DNA of 64,000 nt from Ectobius pallidus (lineage: Eukaryota; Arthropoda; Insecta; Blattodea; Ectobiidae): contig CAXKWD010000006.1 of NCBI GenBank assembly GCA_964059195.1, positions 18,252,129 through 18,316,128 of the forward strand, in the 5' to 3' direction. Below are positions 25,840-37,491 of this stretch, piece after piece. Numbering within the stretch: the first letter of the stretch is position 1; every line of letters starts with the position of its first letter. The translations under genes were made by a program, and so were the position numbers. Below the pieces are notes generated by a model, which was given only the letters and a program-made list of their open reading frames with translations, was not told the DNA's origin and did not search any database.

Positions 25840-26629
25840 AACTCGTCAACTCGCCAACTCGAGTTGGATTTATTAAGACTATTCCATGAATAAAAACGTA
25901 ACGGATTATAAAATAACAATTACTTTCGTGCTTTGTTGTATAAAAACAAAACTAACAGCTGCGCGATCACGGCCTACTATGAATCAACCATCCATGAATC
26001 GATTCGAGTTACCATGTTGTAACCAGGGCTACCAATGGTGCATATAAGACTTAGTTAACTTCATTCAAGTAAGCTAACAGCGGAACAGAATAAAGGCAAA
26101 CGAACTGGCTTGCACCGAATCGAAATCGAGGAATAGTCATAGGTGCTTCATGCTTTCTTGTATATAAACAAAACTAACAGCTGCGAGATCATGGCTTACC
26201 ATCAATCGACCATCCATGAATCGACTTGAGTTACCATGTTGTGACCAGTGTTACCAATGGTGCATATAAGACATAGTTAACTTCATTCAGAAAAGCTAAC
26301 AGTAGAACAGAATAAATGCACACGAACTGGCTTGCACCGAATCAAAATTGTGTTTTTAATCAATGTATATTTCTATTATTTCAATTTCCAAACAAGTTAT
26401 GTTGTATAAATTAATCTGTTTTCGTGCCGTTTAATGGCAGCATGTGACGTACTAATCATTGAACGCATGTCCAGTTAGTAACGAGTAGACGATTTTATCG
26501 ATAAAACAGCATCCTCATATTAATAGCAAGCATTTTATAAGATAAACGATCGTGATTGGTTTATATCCGAAGAATTGCTAAACGTTGCATTGGTCGATAT
26601 CAAACACGCGGCGTATGAGTGGAATAGTC
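25840..26629 (+). repeat. Foldback-family repeat, copy E with internal duplication
   Basis: Starts in the centre of the element (AACTCGTCAACTCGCCAACTC, then GACTATTCCATGAATAAA at 25877) and ends at the outer terminus GTGGAATAGTC at 26629. The middle block, from AAAACAAAACTAACAGCTGCG to the GCACCGAATC motif, occurs twice in tandem (about 25935-26125 and 26160-26345), separated by a GGAATAGTCATAGGTGC stretch. The left arm is missing. Confidence 0.6.
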
Positions 26630-26959
26630 TTGTAAAAATGTTTGTTTGTCAAGAGTGTGGGAGTCACTATGTCGGGTCTACTGAAGGCAGTTGAGAACCT
26701 CATCGTCATCTTCTATATATGTACTGATTGCTACTGATTTACTGCCATTGTACCATGTTGAAAATAGTCACCCTTCGCTAATTCATGACTCACATCATCA
26801 TCATCTTTTGCATATACCGAAGTCTAGAAACCAAGATAGCAAACTGTACACAAATATTAGTCTATGTGTTATCTGTATTCTACCCAGTGGTGTAGCCTCC
26901 GGCTGTGGGACTCTGGGCCAACTATGGTCAAATAAAAGACACCAAGGACTCCGGAACAA

Positions 26960-27076
26960 AATTAATACCGAGAGACACTTCCACATCATCAAATAAAAAC
27001 TTTTCTCAAATATTTCTTTCAACGAGGAAACAGAAAGAAACATTCACGATGTCGAAGTGTCTCTCGGTATTGATTT
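26960..27076. repeat. Imperfect long inverted repeat, 60-bp loop
   Basis: ATTAATACCGAGAGACACTT (starting 26961) is complementary to AAGTGTCTCTCGGTATTGAT (27055-27074), and pairing continues outward with one or two mismatches to about 28 bp. The loop is about 60 bp and AT-rich. It could be the edge of a foldback or a hairpin RNA. There is no other support for either. Confidence 0.6.
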
Positions 27077-27428
27077 CGTTGCAGAGTCATACAGCTCTTC
27101 CAATGCTACATTTACAGAAAAAATGGTTTCAAACATGGATGGATTAAACACGAAAGTTATTGTTAACGTCTGCAGTAATAAGGAACGTCGCATGGACTTC
27201 GGTGTGAGGCAGTACTTGTAGGCCTACTAATCATTTTTTAGTTTTTCAAGTTCGCAAAATGAAATAGTATTTGCAGCACACCCTCGTTTTAAGCCACGAG
27301 CCGCTATTGTTCATAATGCCAGTTACTGCTTATTCTAGTAGGTCTATGCAGAGATATTGGATCAAGGAACGTTCGGCCATCTTGTTTTTTTATGGAAACG
27401 AGAGATTTGGCGCAACCAGTTCCTGCCG

Positions 27429-27830
27429 TAAAGGCTAGTTTACACGACGAAATTAGGTTTCGTAACTGAGTTTCGCAACTGTTTTTTACTTGAATGCGCA
27501 AGCGCTAGATATACTGGCAACAATGAGTTACGACACTACGCAGTTTCGGCTGATTCCAACTTTTCACGAAACTATAACAGTAATTTTGATATTTTACGCT
27601 TATTTAGCTTTTTCGCGATTCGTAAAATGAAATGGGGAAGTGAGGAAATTGTGAAATGCCTGTATTCGTACGTGTTTCAAACATTTACATGGGATCTTAA
27701 TAACTTGAACTTCAGAAATAACATGAAATGTGTGGTTGCATTGGAAAGAAAATTTATGTAATTAGTTTCACGAAATCACTTTCATGAAAGTGGTTACGAA
27801 ACCTAGTGTCATCATGTAAACTAGCCTTTA
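27429..27830. mobile_element. Inverted-repeat DNA element (MITE), 402 bp
   Basis: Left end TAAAGGCTAGTTTACACGA and right end (reversed) TAAAGGCTAGTTTACATGA agree over about 37 bp with few mismatches, continuing to TAGGTTTCGTAAC. If TA is counted as the duplicated target, the element is AAGGCTAG...CTAGCCTT with a TA flank on each side, as Tc1/mariner-type elements leave. There is no coding content. The interior also holds several repeats of the GTTTCGTAAC word. Confidence 0.75.
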
Positions 27831-27839
27831 AGTTAAAGC

Positions 27840-29040
27840 GAGTTATAACGTGCGTGATGATCTACGAAGCTCGGTGGAACGTAAACATGACTCAAGTAAG
27901 AGAAATGACGCGTTATTGCCATAACGAAGGTCGGTGGAACTAGTCATAAGTTCCGTTCGGCTGAGCCTCTCATACAGAAAGATTTTGTTCCTGACACTGG
28001 AGAAATGCGTATCAGGGGAAGGGCATTCAGTGGTGGGAGTTGAATTCAGAGAGACGAGCCATCTTCCCATCACGCCAGTCATGACTTCCAAGTATCTGTG
28101 AAGCCTTGCCAGGTAAGCAATCTTATAGCTACCAGGCGAATGATCTATAAAGGACTGCCACATTCCAAGCTTCACCTACAGCTGTCACTTGCAGCAGCAG
28201 ACCGGTTCCTGCTGGCCCATCCTCCCTGCCGTGAACACATGGTGTTTCCTGCGGTCTTTGCCGAAGGCGTGCTTAGCAGGAAGAGGTTAGCAGAAGATGT
28301 TATGGGCAGCCATCAGACCACATCACTATTATCAATTTTTTGAAGTTGGTTTTTATTTTTGTTTAAATTTTTTGTTTATTATACTTCTTACTTGCGATAT
28401 GTTGTTTTATGTAGCCTACTTATGGTAACCACTTATGTTTCTTGTACATAATTTACAAACAATATTCCGATCATCAGAGGAAAAATACTGCCATATTTAG
28501 CCACAATTGCATCTGTTCTGCTTTCGGACTTCCTCGTGACTTCAATCACAGCAGTATTCCTTGACTGCTTCCGCGACCTACCGCAGGCAGTGCATGTTGT
28601 TTACTAAATCAGAAAACTTGCTATGCCTTGTAACTCAATAACATGGCGAATTACTGGCTAAATCCTGGGGCCCTATTTATTACACAGTAGATTTATCGGA
28701 TTATATATCTTGGGAGCATAGGTCCTCCATGTGAGGGCAGCGCAACAGGTGGTGAAGCCGTCGCTTCAAAAACTCTTGATAGGAAACTAAGGAATTACTT
28801 GGAAGTGAAAGGGTCGAGAAGTTTTATCCAGCTCTAATTTAGGCTTGGAGTTCTCAACATCCCGTAAATCTACGACACTGTACTCCCAGCTTAAAAGTCT
28901 CTCCCAGAGGACTCCGTGCCCAGGCTTTTTACGTGTTGAAAATTTCAACTGCGGTCGGGTTTGAAACTCTACACCACCACATTAAATTATGTTCACACGA
29001 ATGAAAATAAAGCTACATCGAACGATCTCTGTTTAAAATA
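27840..29040. other. No gene I can support
   Basis: GC-richer around 27990-28300 with overlapping frames on both strands (27843-28175 minus, 110 codons; 28098-28343 plus, 81 codons). Neither has recognisable motifs. Confidence 0.35.
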
Positions 29041-29059
29041 AAACGTAATAAATATTTTA

Positions 29060-29317
29060 TAACAGGCTTTGAAAGACTTTACTAACCAAATAAAGCATTT
29101 TAACAGCTATAAATATGTATATTTTGCATCTGTACTTATGTATTACGAACCAAGAAAAATCTCGACTCTATTATTCTCAAAAGACCTAAACTTCGTGCCA
29201 TTTAAGAAGGCCTTGTCCCAAACCATCGTCTATCTACAAAAGAATATGATAGTATTCTTCGCTAATCCGAAAATTTTCATCGACACCGACAATGACAAAG
29301 AACAGGTGCTCTGGTAG
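29060..29317 (+). CDS. Possible exon or short frame, unrecognised
   Basis: An 82-codon frame begins ALKDFTNQIKHFNSYKYVYF if read from 29063, just after TTTTATAACAG, which would serve as a 3' splice acceptor. It ends at GTGCTCTGGTAG. AATAAA signals follow at about 29356 and 29375. The composition (K, F, Y and N rich with an amphipathic pattern) could be protein or AT-rich chance. I recognise no family. The acceptor-like site plus open frame plus poly(A) signals is the only support. Confidence 0.18.
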
Positions 29318-29329
29318 TCACATGGATTT

Positions 29330-30340
29330 TCCCCAGTGTGGCCGCTGTCATTCACAATAAATTATTGTCAAGTGAATAAACGTGCTGTGGTATGTATTCG
29401 CCAACATTGTACTGGACTGCAGACAAGTGTGAATACCCCTAATTACCTTTCCATTCACTGATTGACAGGTCGAAGAGGATTAAGGTGGCAGCAGGTAGAG
29501 GCAGCTCTTTAGGAATATAAACGTATCACCTGAATGAATGACAAAATCAATATACTCGTTAAATAGGATAAATATTGCAATGTACAGTATGAGTCTCATT
29601 TTGTTTCTCTAAGTTATTAAAAGTGTTTGATATAACTGACTCTCCAAATATCAGCTTTATGGCATATACGGTACCTAAAATAGCTATTGAGTTCTGATGA
29701 TTCCAGTTTATTGCTGTATTTGTTACATTTTTCTCTGCTTATCTTGTACATTAGTCTGTGGTATCACCCACAATGCTCATACCATAAATGTAATAAATAA
29801 ATTTCCTAAATAAATAACTTCAGCCCTACAGTTTATAAGTTTTCTCGCTTACTGATTGGAAATCCAATAACAAAGCGTAGCTGCAATGTTGGCCCTAAGT
29901 TATACAATAATATTACTTAAATAATCCTGACTTTCAGTTACTAAACACTTCAAGATTTAAGAATAGTGCATTATGCGTCGACCTTATAATGGCTTTTCTT
30001 AAGATATGAGTATGCTTATGAAAAAAGCGAAGCTACTTTAATAATTTTCATAAGAGCTCAGTTTCCTTTATTCTAACGTATTATGTTAAAATTAACACGA
30101 AGAAGATTTATTTTGTTTTATTTATTTCCGAGCTTGATTTAGTGCTCTCAAAGTTTGAAGATCGTTCCGTATTTGATAATAATCGATATCACGCCTGTGC
30201 TATAATGAAAGTCGGTATCATTATGGTACCGTTAGTACGCGTATTAGAGTATGGTCGAACAGAAAATGTACTGATTAAATCTATTAATTGTAATATAGGC
30301 AAGATTTTATTTCAAACCTAAAATTTTGTAAATACTAAAA
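29330..30340. other. No gene seen
   Basis: AT-rich. A cluster of AATAAA words near 29790-29815 may mark an old retroelement 3' end. Confidence 0.4.
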
Positions 30341-30349
30341 GTAATGTAT

Positions 30350-31000
30350 TGTCACAATGCCGCGAAGCTTCAAGAAATCGAAACATCAAGAAAGACCGTG
30401 GAATGAAGCCAAGTGCCGGTGGGTGTGGCTTAATGGAGACACGTCGCAGTGAGTGTAATATGCGCTCTGGAGGGGAGGAGCCGCGTGCTAAGGGGTGTGA
30501 CTGAGTGCCGCTACAGGCATCTAGGTCATGCGCAGATGGAAATCTCTCGTCGCTTAGCTCCAGAAAATTCTACATCGTTATATAAACCACAGGAGCGAGC
30601 CGGAGAACCAGTGTGAACTGAAGGGAGTGTGAACTGAAGAAGGAGTGTGAATTGATGAACCGAGGAACTAGTGAACGTTGGAACTAGTGAACGGAGAAAC
30701 TAGTGAACGGAGGAACAAGTGAACTGAGGAACTGGTGAACTGAACTCAACTCAACTCAACTGAGACAATGCCGTTCCGGTGAACTTAGCGCGACGGGTGG
30801 ATCGTGCAGCAAGGAGCCAGCAAGGATTGTGGAGTTGACCGACGTGGCATTGAGCTGCAGTGACTTGGGAGTCCGCACAGTGTGTGAACTGAGAGAGTGC
30901 TGTGACTTGTGAGTCAGCACAGTGGAAGCTAGCAGCGAACAGTCAAGTGAACTGGAGTATTGCCATACGAAATAAAGGAACCTTCCTTCTTCAATCAGAA
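30350..31000 (+). promoter_or_regulatory. LTR-like or promoter-like segment with TATA motif
   Basis: The segment starts TGTCACAATGCCGCG and is GC-rich compared with its surroundings. It carries GTTATATAAACC at about 30576 and an AATAAA at 30971. The order (TG start, GC-rich upstream region, TATA box, transcribed GC-rich part, poly(A) signal) is that of an LTR or a retroelement promoter. I could not find a CA end with a target duplication, nor a second copy in this window, so a solo LTR is only one reading; a genuine gene promoter is another. The transcribed part contains the tandem repeat at 30659-30745. Confidence 0.4.
30659..30745. repeat. Five tandem copies of a 16-17-bp unit
   Basis: Units of the form GGAACTAGTGAACGGAG, drifting to GAACTGGTGAACTGAA, followed by (CAACT)n. 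Looser relatives (GAGTGTGAACTGAAG) lie just upstream at 30612-30650. Confidence 0.8.
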
Positions 31001-31211
31001 GACAAGTGTCCTACTTTCAAACCCCGACAAGCCATCCTTAAAGTATTATTAAGTTTTGTGCTCTTTTCTGCAAAATGCTTTAGAGTTTAGACATTATGCG
31101 CATTTTGTAATATTGTAAATTTTGGACCTGAACTGCACCTGAGCCCAATATTTGTAATTATATTCTTCTCTTACCTTTTACGCGAGATCTAAAACAGACA
31201 CAACAATAACA

Positions 31212-31754
31212 ATGGAGCAATACCTCAATCATTGGTTCCGGACAAGTCAGAATAGACCGGAATTTGTATATATGGCAAGAAATTTACTTCTGGACACTGA
31301 AAAGAAATTTGTATTAAATGTACGACGCATAATAGAGTATTGTAGTTATAAACAGTTCCCTATACAAGCCAAAATTGTGATACTACACACGTTAAAAATA
31401 ACCTTCAGTAATTCCCTTTGCTCACTCGCTGTAAGCTGTTCCCTGACAGTAGATATTAACACAACAGCAAGACTACCGTACTATTGTAATGAGGTTTATT
31501 CGCTTATTCGCTCATGTGTTTTTGTTGCGTCCCTCACAATATTGAATTACTGTAATTATAAGCAGATTAATCAAGTGTTTTGTGCAGCCATCTGTAATAC
31601 ATTGCAGTCCATCTTGATCAGTTATAATAACAATGTGATAATTTATTTGATTTGTAACAAGTGTACTGGGCATTTCAGTATTTTTCCGATTTCATTAACG
31701 TCCATATTTTTGTTTGTGTCCGTATGCAGTAAGTTATATCGCATGAGCAAATAA
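31212..31754 (+). CDS. Unrecognised 180-codon reading frame
   Basis: Starts at AACAATGG, a good insect start context, 212 bp after the LTR/promoter-like segment. The stop lies inside AGCAAATAAATT, so an AATAAA poly(A) signal overlaps it. The protein starts MEQYLNHWFRTSQNRPEF, then a lysine-rich helix region (about residues 20-65), and a long C/I/L/S-rich hydrophobic part (about 65-175) with about a dozen cysteines including a repeated NYCNYKQ / EYCSYKQF motif. I recognise no domain. At this base composition a 180-codon open frame is longer than expected by chance. It may be an accessory or gag-like product of an element starting at 30350, a fast-evolving host protein, or chance. Confidence 0.35.
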   Translation: MEQYLNHWFRTSQNRPEFVYMARNLLLDTEKKFVLNVRRIIEYCSYKQFPIQAKIVILHTLKITFSNSLCSLAVSCSLTVDINTTARLPYYCNEVYSLIRSCVFVASLTILNYCNYKQINQVFCAAICNTLQSILISYNNNVIIYLICNKCTGHFSIFPISLTSIFLFVSVCSKLYRMSK

Positions 31755-31759
31755 ATTGA

Positions 31760-32035
31760 ATTTGCATGAATACGGGTATTATGCATAACAATGTCCAGTC
31801 ACACCCCAAGCGGCGTGTGCTCGAACTAAACAAACATGCGTCAAAATCCCCTATTTACTCCATAAGCCATGTAGCAGCCTGCATTGTGATGGTTATCACT
31901 ATATCGATTACAAGCTTACGAGAACTCTACACTTGATGGCAATCATTAAAGAAATGAGTAGGCCTACAATGTACGGTAATTAAAATAAATACTGAAAATA
32001 AATAAAAAGGGCCATACTGAATATGTAACAGATAT
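31760..32035. other. No gene seen
   Basis: Only short frames. Confidence 0.4.
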
Positions 32036-32040
32036 AGTTA

Positions 32041-32145
32041 CGTATTACGCAAGACAACGCTTTAGCGGACGAATCTAGTGTTACGGGGTCCGAAATATTG
32101 GACGAGTCCGCTAAAGCTTTTGCTTACGCAGTGCATAAAATACGT
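32041..32145. repeat. Small foldback around GCTTTAGCGGAC
   Basis: GCTTTAGCGGAC (from 32059) pairs perfectly with GTCCGCTAAAGC (to about 32117), and looser pairing continues outward through TACGCAA / TTGCTTACGCA. The same core word recurs at 33615-33625 and, degraded, at 41505-41575. Confidence 0.6.
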
Positions 32146-32149
32146 TTTA

Positions 32150-33455
32150 AATGAAAGCTGTCCAAATTATATGAAATAAAATAAAAATCCCATATAAGTA
32201 ATTATAATAAAGGATATAGTCAGGCATTTGTTGACGTCATGTTCTTACAGCCGCCTGAATCAAAGAACAACAATGCATAGTACTAATACAAAATGCTGTA
32301 TGAATGCATAAAATAAGAGTCGCTTGTTTGTGAATAATATTGCATACGAACAAGTGTTTTTTGAAAAGGTTGTGAAAATATGAGATATCCCCGAGGAAAT
32401 ATCAATGCAAGACAGAACAATTGAACTGCAGCTGTTTCCAGCAAACTCTTGGCAGCAGTAGACTACGAGAAGGAACATATTGCATTTAAATGGTGGTAGG
32501 CCTAAGCGATATAGCAGAACACTATAACCATACGGTAGCTCTGCCATCTGAATTTCCTTTCTTAGCGGATTCTCGCCTGTGGGAAGAGCTGTGGAGCCCT
32601 GAGTTGTATGTCCAGAGGCCACAACGGGTTTGTTTTGTTTTTTGTTTTTCTAAAAAATTAAACGAAAGTACCATTGGAAACAGATGGTAAATTAATGTTT
32701 AGTTTTTAAGTCATATGACGTCATTCCTCTTTCCACCAACTAAGTGTAATGCAATTGAAATTACAGCCAATCAACTTTAATCTTGATAAAATACTACGTT
32801 GGTTATATTTGTCTGTTTTTTTTCTCTTGTTTCCTGCTTTATCACTCTCGTAGCATTTGTCTGTTACTGCGTTGCTAGTAAAGGAATTGGTGCTGCTATA
32901 AACGTAGATAAAATTACACGCTGCGCAAAGCGGCTGTTTCTCAAACTGCTAACACGTCGTAAAGTTGCACTTTACCGTACTAGGCCGGTAAAGCTGCCAT
33001 GGTAACCCCTAGAGGACGTAACTTCAACTATGTCTCTACAGTGTCTCCCAGTGTAAGTTCAATTTTACATGTTAAAGGATTGTATTGTTCATTGTGTATG
33101 AATAAGTATAGTAAACCCTGTCATTTACAAATATTGAATTTAAGAAATAACGTAAATAATATCTTTCCATATTTTTATGACTGGGGTGAACACGAACGCA
33201 CGAATTTGCATTTCAACGCCGTAGCTTAGTCCCCTAAACCACGAGTGCTAGTTGTAAGAAACAACTTCAAATGAGTCTCTTGTACGATTGCTTCTTTTGC
33301 AAGGCGTAATAAGTTTCGTTGCAGAAAACACTATAAGAATGAAGCGTAAATTCAATTCCTGTAAATATATTTAGTTTAATTAATCATTATTACTATTTAA
33401 CGATGTCTTTAAATTTATTATTAATATTATTATTATTATTTAAGGAAAAGAAACA
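32150..33455. other. No gene I can support
   Basis: Overlapping frames of 120 (32260-32622 minus), 66, 68 and 76 codons have no recognisable motif. AT-rich low complexity lies at 33418-33442. Confidence 0.35.
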
Positions 33456-33469
33456 ATCCACAGCAAGGG

Positions 33470-33632
33470 GAGTTTATAAACATGCACTACTGATACAATC
33501 GGAACTTTCTTTGCTTTCATTACGCAGAATCATTGACAATGAGTGAAAACTGAGCTCATTAGTAGTAAAATTGCAGAACTTTTACTAAAACTATTGTATG
33601 CACCACGTATGTAAAAACTTTAGCGGACTTGA
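33470..33632 (+). repeat. Dispersed repeat, first copy
   Basis: Matches 41335-41510 with scattered differences: the shared words include ACTGAG.TCATTAGT, AAACTATTGTATGCACCA and TTTAGCG. It ends in CTTTAGCGGACTT, the core of the foldback at 32041. Non-coding; family unknown. Confidence 0.6.
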
Positions 33633-33649
33633 TACATAAATATCTATTT

Positions 33650-35500
33650 ATGAAGTATTTGTTATAACTAGGAATCACATTCAAGGGAAAGTAATTTTTC
33701 ATTTTTCTGAAGACAGGGGATATTTTATTTATAAGTTAGAGTTGAAGCCCTTATTGTGTTGCGAGATTGAATGGTGTGAGTGGAGTTTAAGCAAGAATGT
33801 AATGAAAATGTATCGGCTCATCCATCATCCACTCTATTGTCTTCAATACCATTCAGCGCACCGTTAAACAAATAATCAATCATCGATACGATATCCCTAG
33901 TCTTCTGTCCACTAACAACACGCCTGCTAGGTCTACTCCCTGAGCTGTAATTAGGGACCATAAGGAAGAGTTGGGGAGTAATTCTCGGAGGGGCCACAAC
34001 CCTGTGTCACTCTGATAGATGTCACTGAGGTCACGTGATTAACGCTGGAACACAAAATCCTCTGCACGGACCTGCCAATACTATATGTACTGTACTGTTT
34101 CCCAATCAATATTAGGTTATGTAGGTTTATTCCCACAGTTTCAGAGTTATACAAAGATTACAGATTTCACACAGCTAGCATTTTATACAGTTAGTTATAA
34201 ACAGTAGAAAAAAGAATGGATTATGTACTGACTAAAAATATTACTATAATATTAATATTAGAGAAACAGAGGAAGACACAAAGAAAAAGGTATTAGCAAT
34301 GCCATACATATATACATATATACATGTATAAATATATATGTATTTTATAATACATATAAGTAACTATATACATAAGTTTCGTAATTAACAGAAAACAAGA
34401 ACGCTTGGAATTTTGAATAAAAGAATAAATTGTACCAATGAATAATGTAGAATATGAAACTCTGAAAGAAGACTACAGTACTGAGATAACACCTGATAAA
34501 AACTGCTGGTTTATCTAATCGTGTAACTTTAATAGAAAAATTAGTGTTATGTTAAGTGAGAGGTAATGTGGAGTTGCGTCTTGTGCTGAATTTGAGTTCT
34601 CGAGACTTCAATGAGGAATTCTGACTTTCTTTACTTGGCATCCTATGAATACGAATCAAGTATTTAAGTAATAAATGTTACAAGTCGTTGCCTTGAATAC
34701 CATAAAAATATAAATTTTATGTGAAAGGGGTGACAATTCCTTGATTCATTTTTGTTGCCTTTGTTTTTTACACTATTTCTGTCGTGGTGTTATTCTTAAT
34801 TCCTGATTAATTAATAGATAGATCTACATAAGAGATGGCAAAAATAGGGGTTGAATAAAAAAAATCCATAACTGCCTTTCTAGATCCAGTATTAATGCTG
34901 TTAGGAATTACTGTAGAACTTCTACATACAATTTATTTTTATTCGACGAACCCTTACTCGAAGGGGTGACAAAAATAAGAACATAGAATAAAAAATTACA
35001 CCGTTAGTACTAGATACATAACCGAGCCAGTTCATAATTAGTAAATAATTGAATGTTACCAAATTATTTTGTCTGAATTCTTTTTCGTCCTTTCTAACAT
35101 TTGGTTAAAATGGTCTTCTGCCCTTTTCCTACCAACCTATGAACTCCGAAATCTACCACCGCCTGTAAGCCGAGCCGAAAGGGATGTTTTTCACATCAAA
35201 AGAGGAAAGAATACAGAATAGATTTTTCATTGTGGATTTTCAATGAAGGTAGCAACAAAATACAAAGAGAAGTTAAATGGAAACAATAACACTAGATCGA
35301 ATAGGCCTTTTCCATGAAACTGGAAATAAGATGGCAAATGTTTTCATCACATAGTGGATTTGTTTTCAGACTACTGACGAACAGGTCATCGCCACCGGAA
35401 GGGCGATCTTGCAGTAAGCTGTTGTCAGTCTCAGTAGACTATTACACTAATTATCACATTAATGAATAATCTAAAATCAAACGCAAACCTAGTTTATGTA
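33650..35500. other. No gene seen
   Basis: AT-rich. ATA/TAT low complexity lies at about 34305-34375. No frame above 70 codons. Confidence 0.45.
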
Positions 35501-35511
35501 TTTTATTTTTA

Positions 35512-36500
35512 TTTTGTTACACTGCAAGTGGGTCAAGAACCCGGTGGCAGTGTTGCAATTAATACCAGTCATACATAGGCCTATATACATATAACGACAC
35601 ACATTAGATATCAGAACAAGATATCTACATAACGATACCCTATCAATATAAGTAATAATAATAAAAGATCTGTCGATTCAAAACTATAGAATATAAAAAA
35701 TATTTACAAACATAACCACATAATATTATACATTCTTATCACATATCATATGCAATATATTTTTTAAAAAATTGGCGTTAGCAGGAAACGCTTCGAAGGT
35801 TTCTGCAGGTAAATCATTCCAATCCTGAATCCTTCTATTTAAAATAGAAAAATTTGGCAATATTTGTTCTCTGAGGTCTACCCCTGATTTTGTGTTTGTG
35901 ATCCTTCCTACTTTTGTAATCTGTTCTTTAATTTTGCTGTGAAGCTCTTCCCATGGCGGTTTGTTCGTGTACACATAATACATACATTTTAATCTATTTT
36001 TATTTTCCTTCTAGATTCTAAAGATTTCCACCTTAGTGTTTTTAACATAGCTGTAATGCTGTCAGTTTGTTGGTGCTTGATCATGAAAAATCTTACAGCT
36101 TTTATCTGCACCACTTCTAACTGTGTTATTAGACCTCCCATACACTGACGGCATATTCCAAATTTGGTTTTACCATTGATTTATAAGCTAACTCTTTGGT
36201 TTTAAGTTGTTTCCACCTATGCTCTAAATGTGAAGTGCAATGCTTTATATGCCTTGCTAATTAAATTTCCTATATAGGCGATGTGTATTCCAGTTCAATT
36301 CCTTGTTAAGAGGTATTCCTAAATAATTGCAAGATTCTACTCTCGTTATAATTTTATTTTCCATTACTTAATTATAGCAAAATTTTACTCTTTTTTTGGT
36401 GATAGACATTGAGTGGGTTCATTGTCATATTATTTTCAGATACCCATTTTTCTGTGCGAACTAAGTCCTCTTTTAGTAACTCTATTTTAATATAAATAAA
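35512..36500 (-). pseudogene. 3' half of a CR1/Jockey-like LINE ORF2, broken
   Basis: Reading the minus strand and allowing frameshifts, the order of a LINE RT C-terminal region appears: ELLKEDLVRTEKWVSENNMT, then a stretch with ELNWNTH-like remains, KTKELAYKSMVKPNLEYAVS with VW, QLEVVQIKAVRFFM, LRWKSLESRRK, and finally PNFSILNRRIQDWNDLPAET at the C terminus (the last in the 85-codon frame 35726-35983). These are the thumb and tail landmarks of CR1/Jockey-type LINEs (the L.YA..VWDP motif, the VQ..A.RF motif and the final WN.LP motif). Several stops and shifts make it dead. The palm with the catalytic YADD would lie above 36500 and is not seen, so the copy is truncated. Confidence 0.75.
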
Positions 36501-36509
36501 TTACAAACA

Positions 36510-37490
36510 TAAGAATTTTCACTAAATGAAAATCATATAGACCACAACCCACTTTACGAACTGATATCTGAACACACCCACCCAGGTTAAATACGGGATC
36601 CCCAACTCAAGACGACATAGTAATAAAGGAAATCCTGTAGCCTACACAGTACAAATTCCAGCTATAGAGGTAAGCAATAAAACATTCATACATTACAATT
36701 ACATTCATCCATCGAAGTTTTTCCTCGTTTGCATTTATATATTTCTATTTATAGGCTGAAGATGACTTATTTAAGTCGAAATGCATCCCAAATATTCTGA
36801 AGAGAGCCCTAGGTTTTGTCAATAACAACATACAGATACTAAGCAAGAAAACCCTTCAAGAATTATTTACTCCGTGTTTATCAACTTCCAATACATGAAG
36901 TTTCTTCAACAGCGTGTATTCACCGACAGATTTTATTCAGCAAGACAAGGCTGGAATTATCAGCGTTTAGTATATTTTAGGCCTACTGCAGTGAACTTCT
37001 GTATTTTTTTATGACATTTATTAGTGCATTATTAATAAGACACATCTAATTTCTGACAGATCTCAAAGCATTTTTATTTTATTATTTTTATTTTGAGATT
37101 TAATATTTTAATGTTTTTAATTCACTTTGGGACTAGGCTTAGTAAGCCGATGACCTATTTTTAACATTTTAATTAAACAATACTTTTATGACAAAACTCT
37201 GGGTTTCTACCTCTACACTGAGGATACAAGGTGGACATTTTTACTGAACTTATCTGTTTTAATGTTAATAGACGTATTCGACTACATGTCATATGTGTGC
37301 AATATGTGTATTGATTAATTTATAGATTGAACTTTTTTGTAAGCAGGAAGGTGTTCGCGTTGGATCTCGTGTGGTGACGCATGTATCAAGTTGAGTAATC
37401 TGGACTTGAATTGCATAAAAGCAATTTTCTTAAATTTCAAGTAGCCTATATTATAGCAAAGGTATATGGATGAAAATAAGGCTATAAAAC
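36510..37490. other. No gene seen
   Basis: AT-rich, with two TT-rich blocks. GAAGATGACTTATTTAAGTCG at about 36762 and a weaker echo near 37145 look like dispersed-element sequence, but no frame supports it. Confidence 0.35.
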
Positions 37491-37491
37491 C

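Noticed and set aside
36758..37160. GAAGATGAC...TCGAAA word reminiscent of Penelope-like element flanks
   Set aside because: No GIY-YIG or RT frame nearby, and the word alone is not enough.
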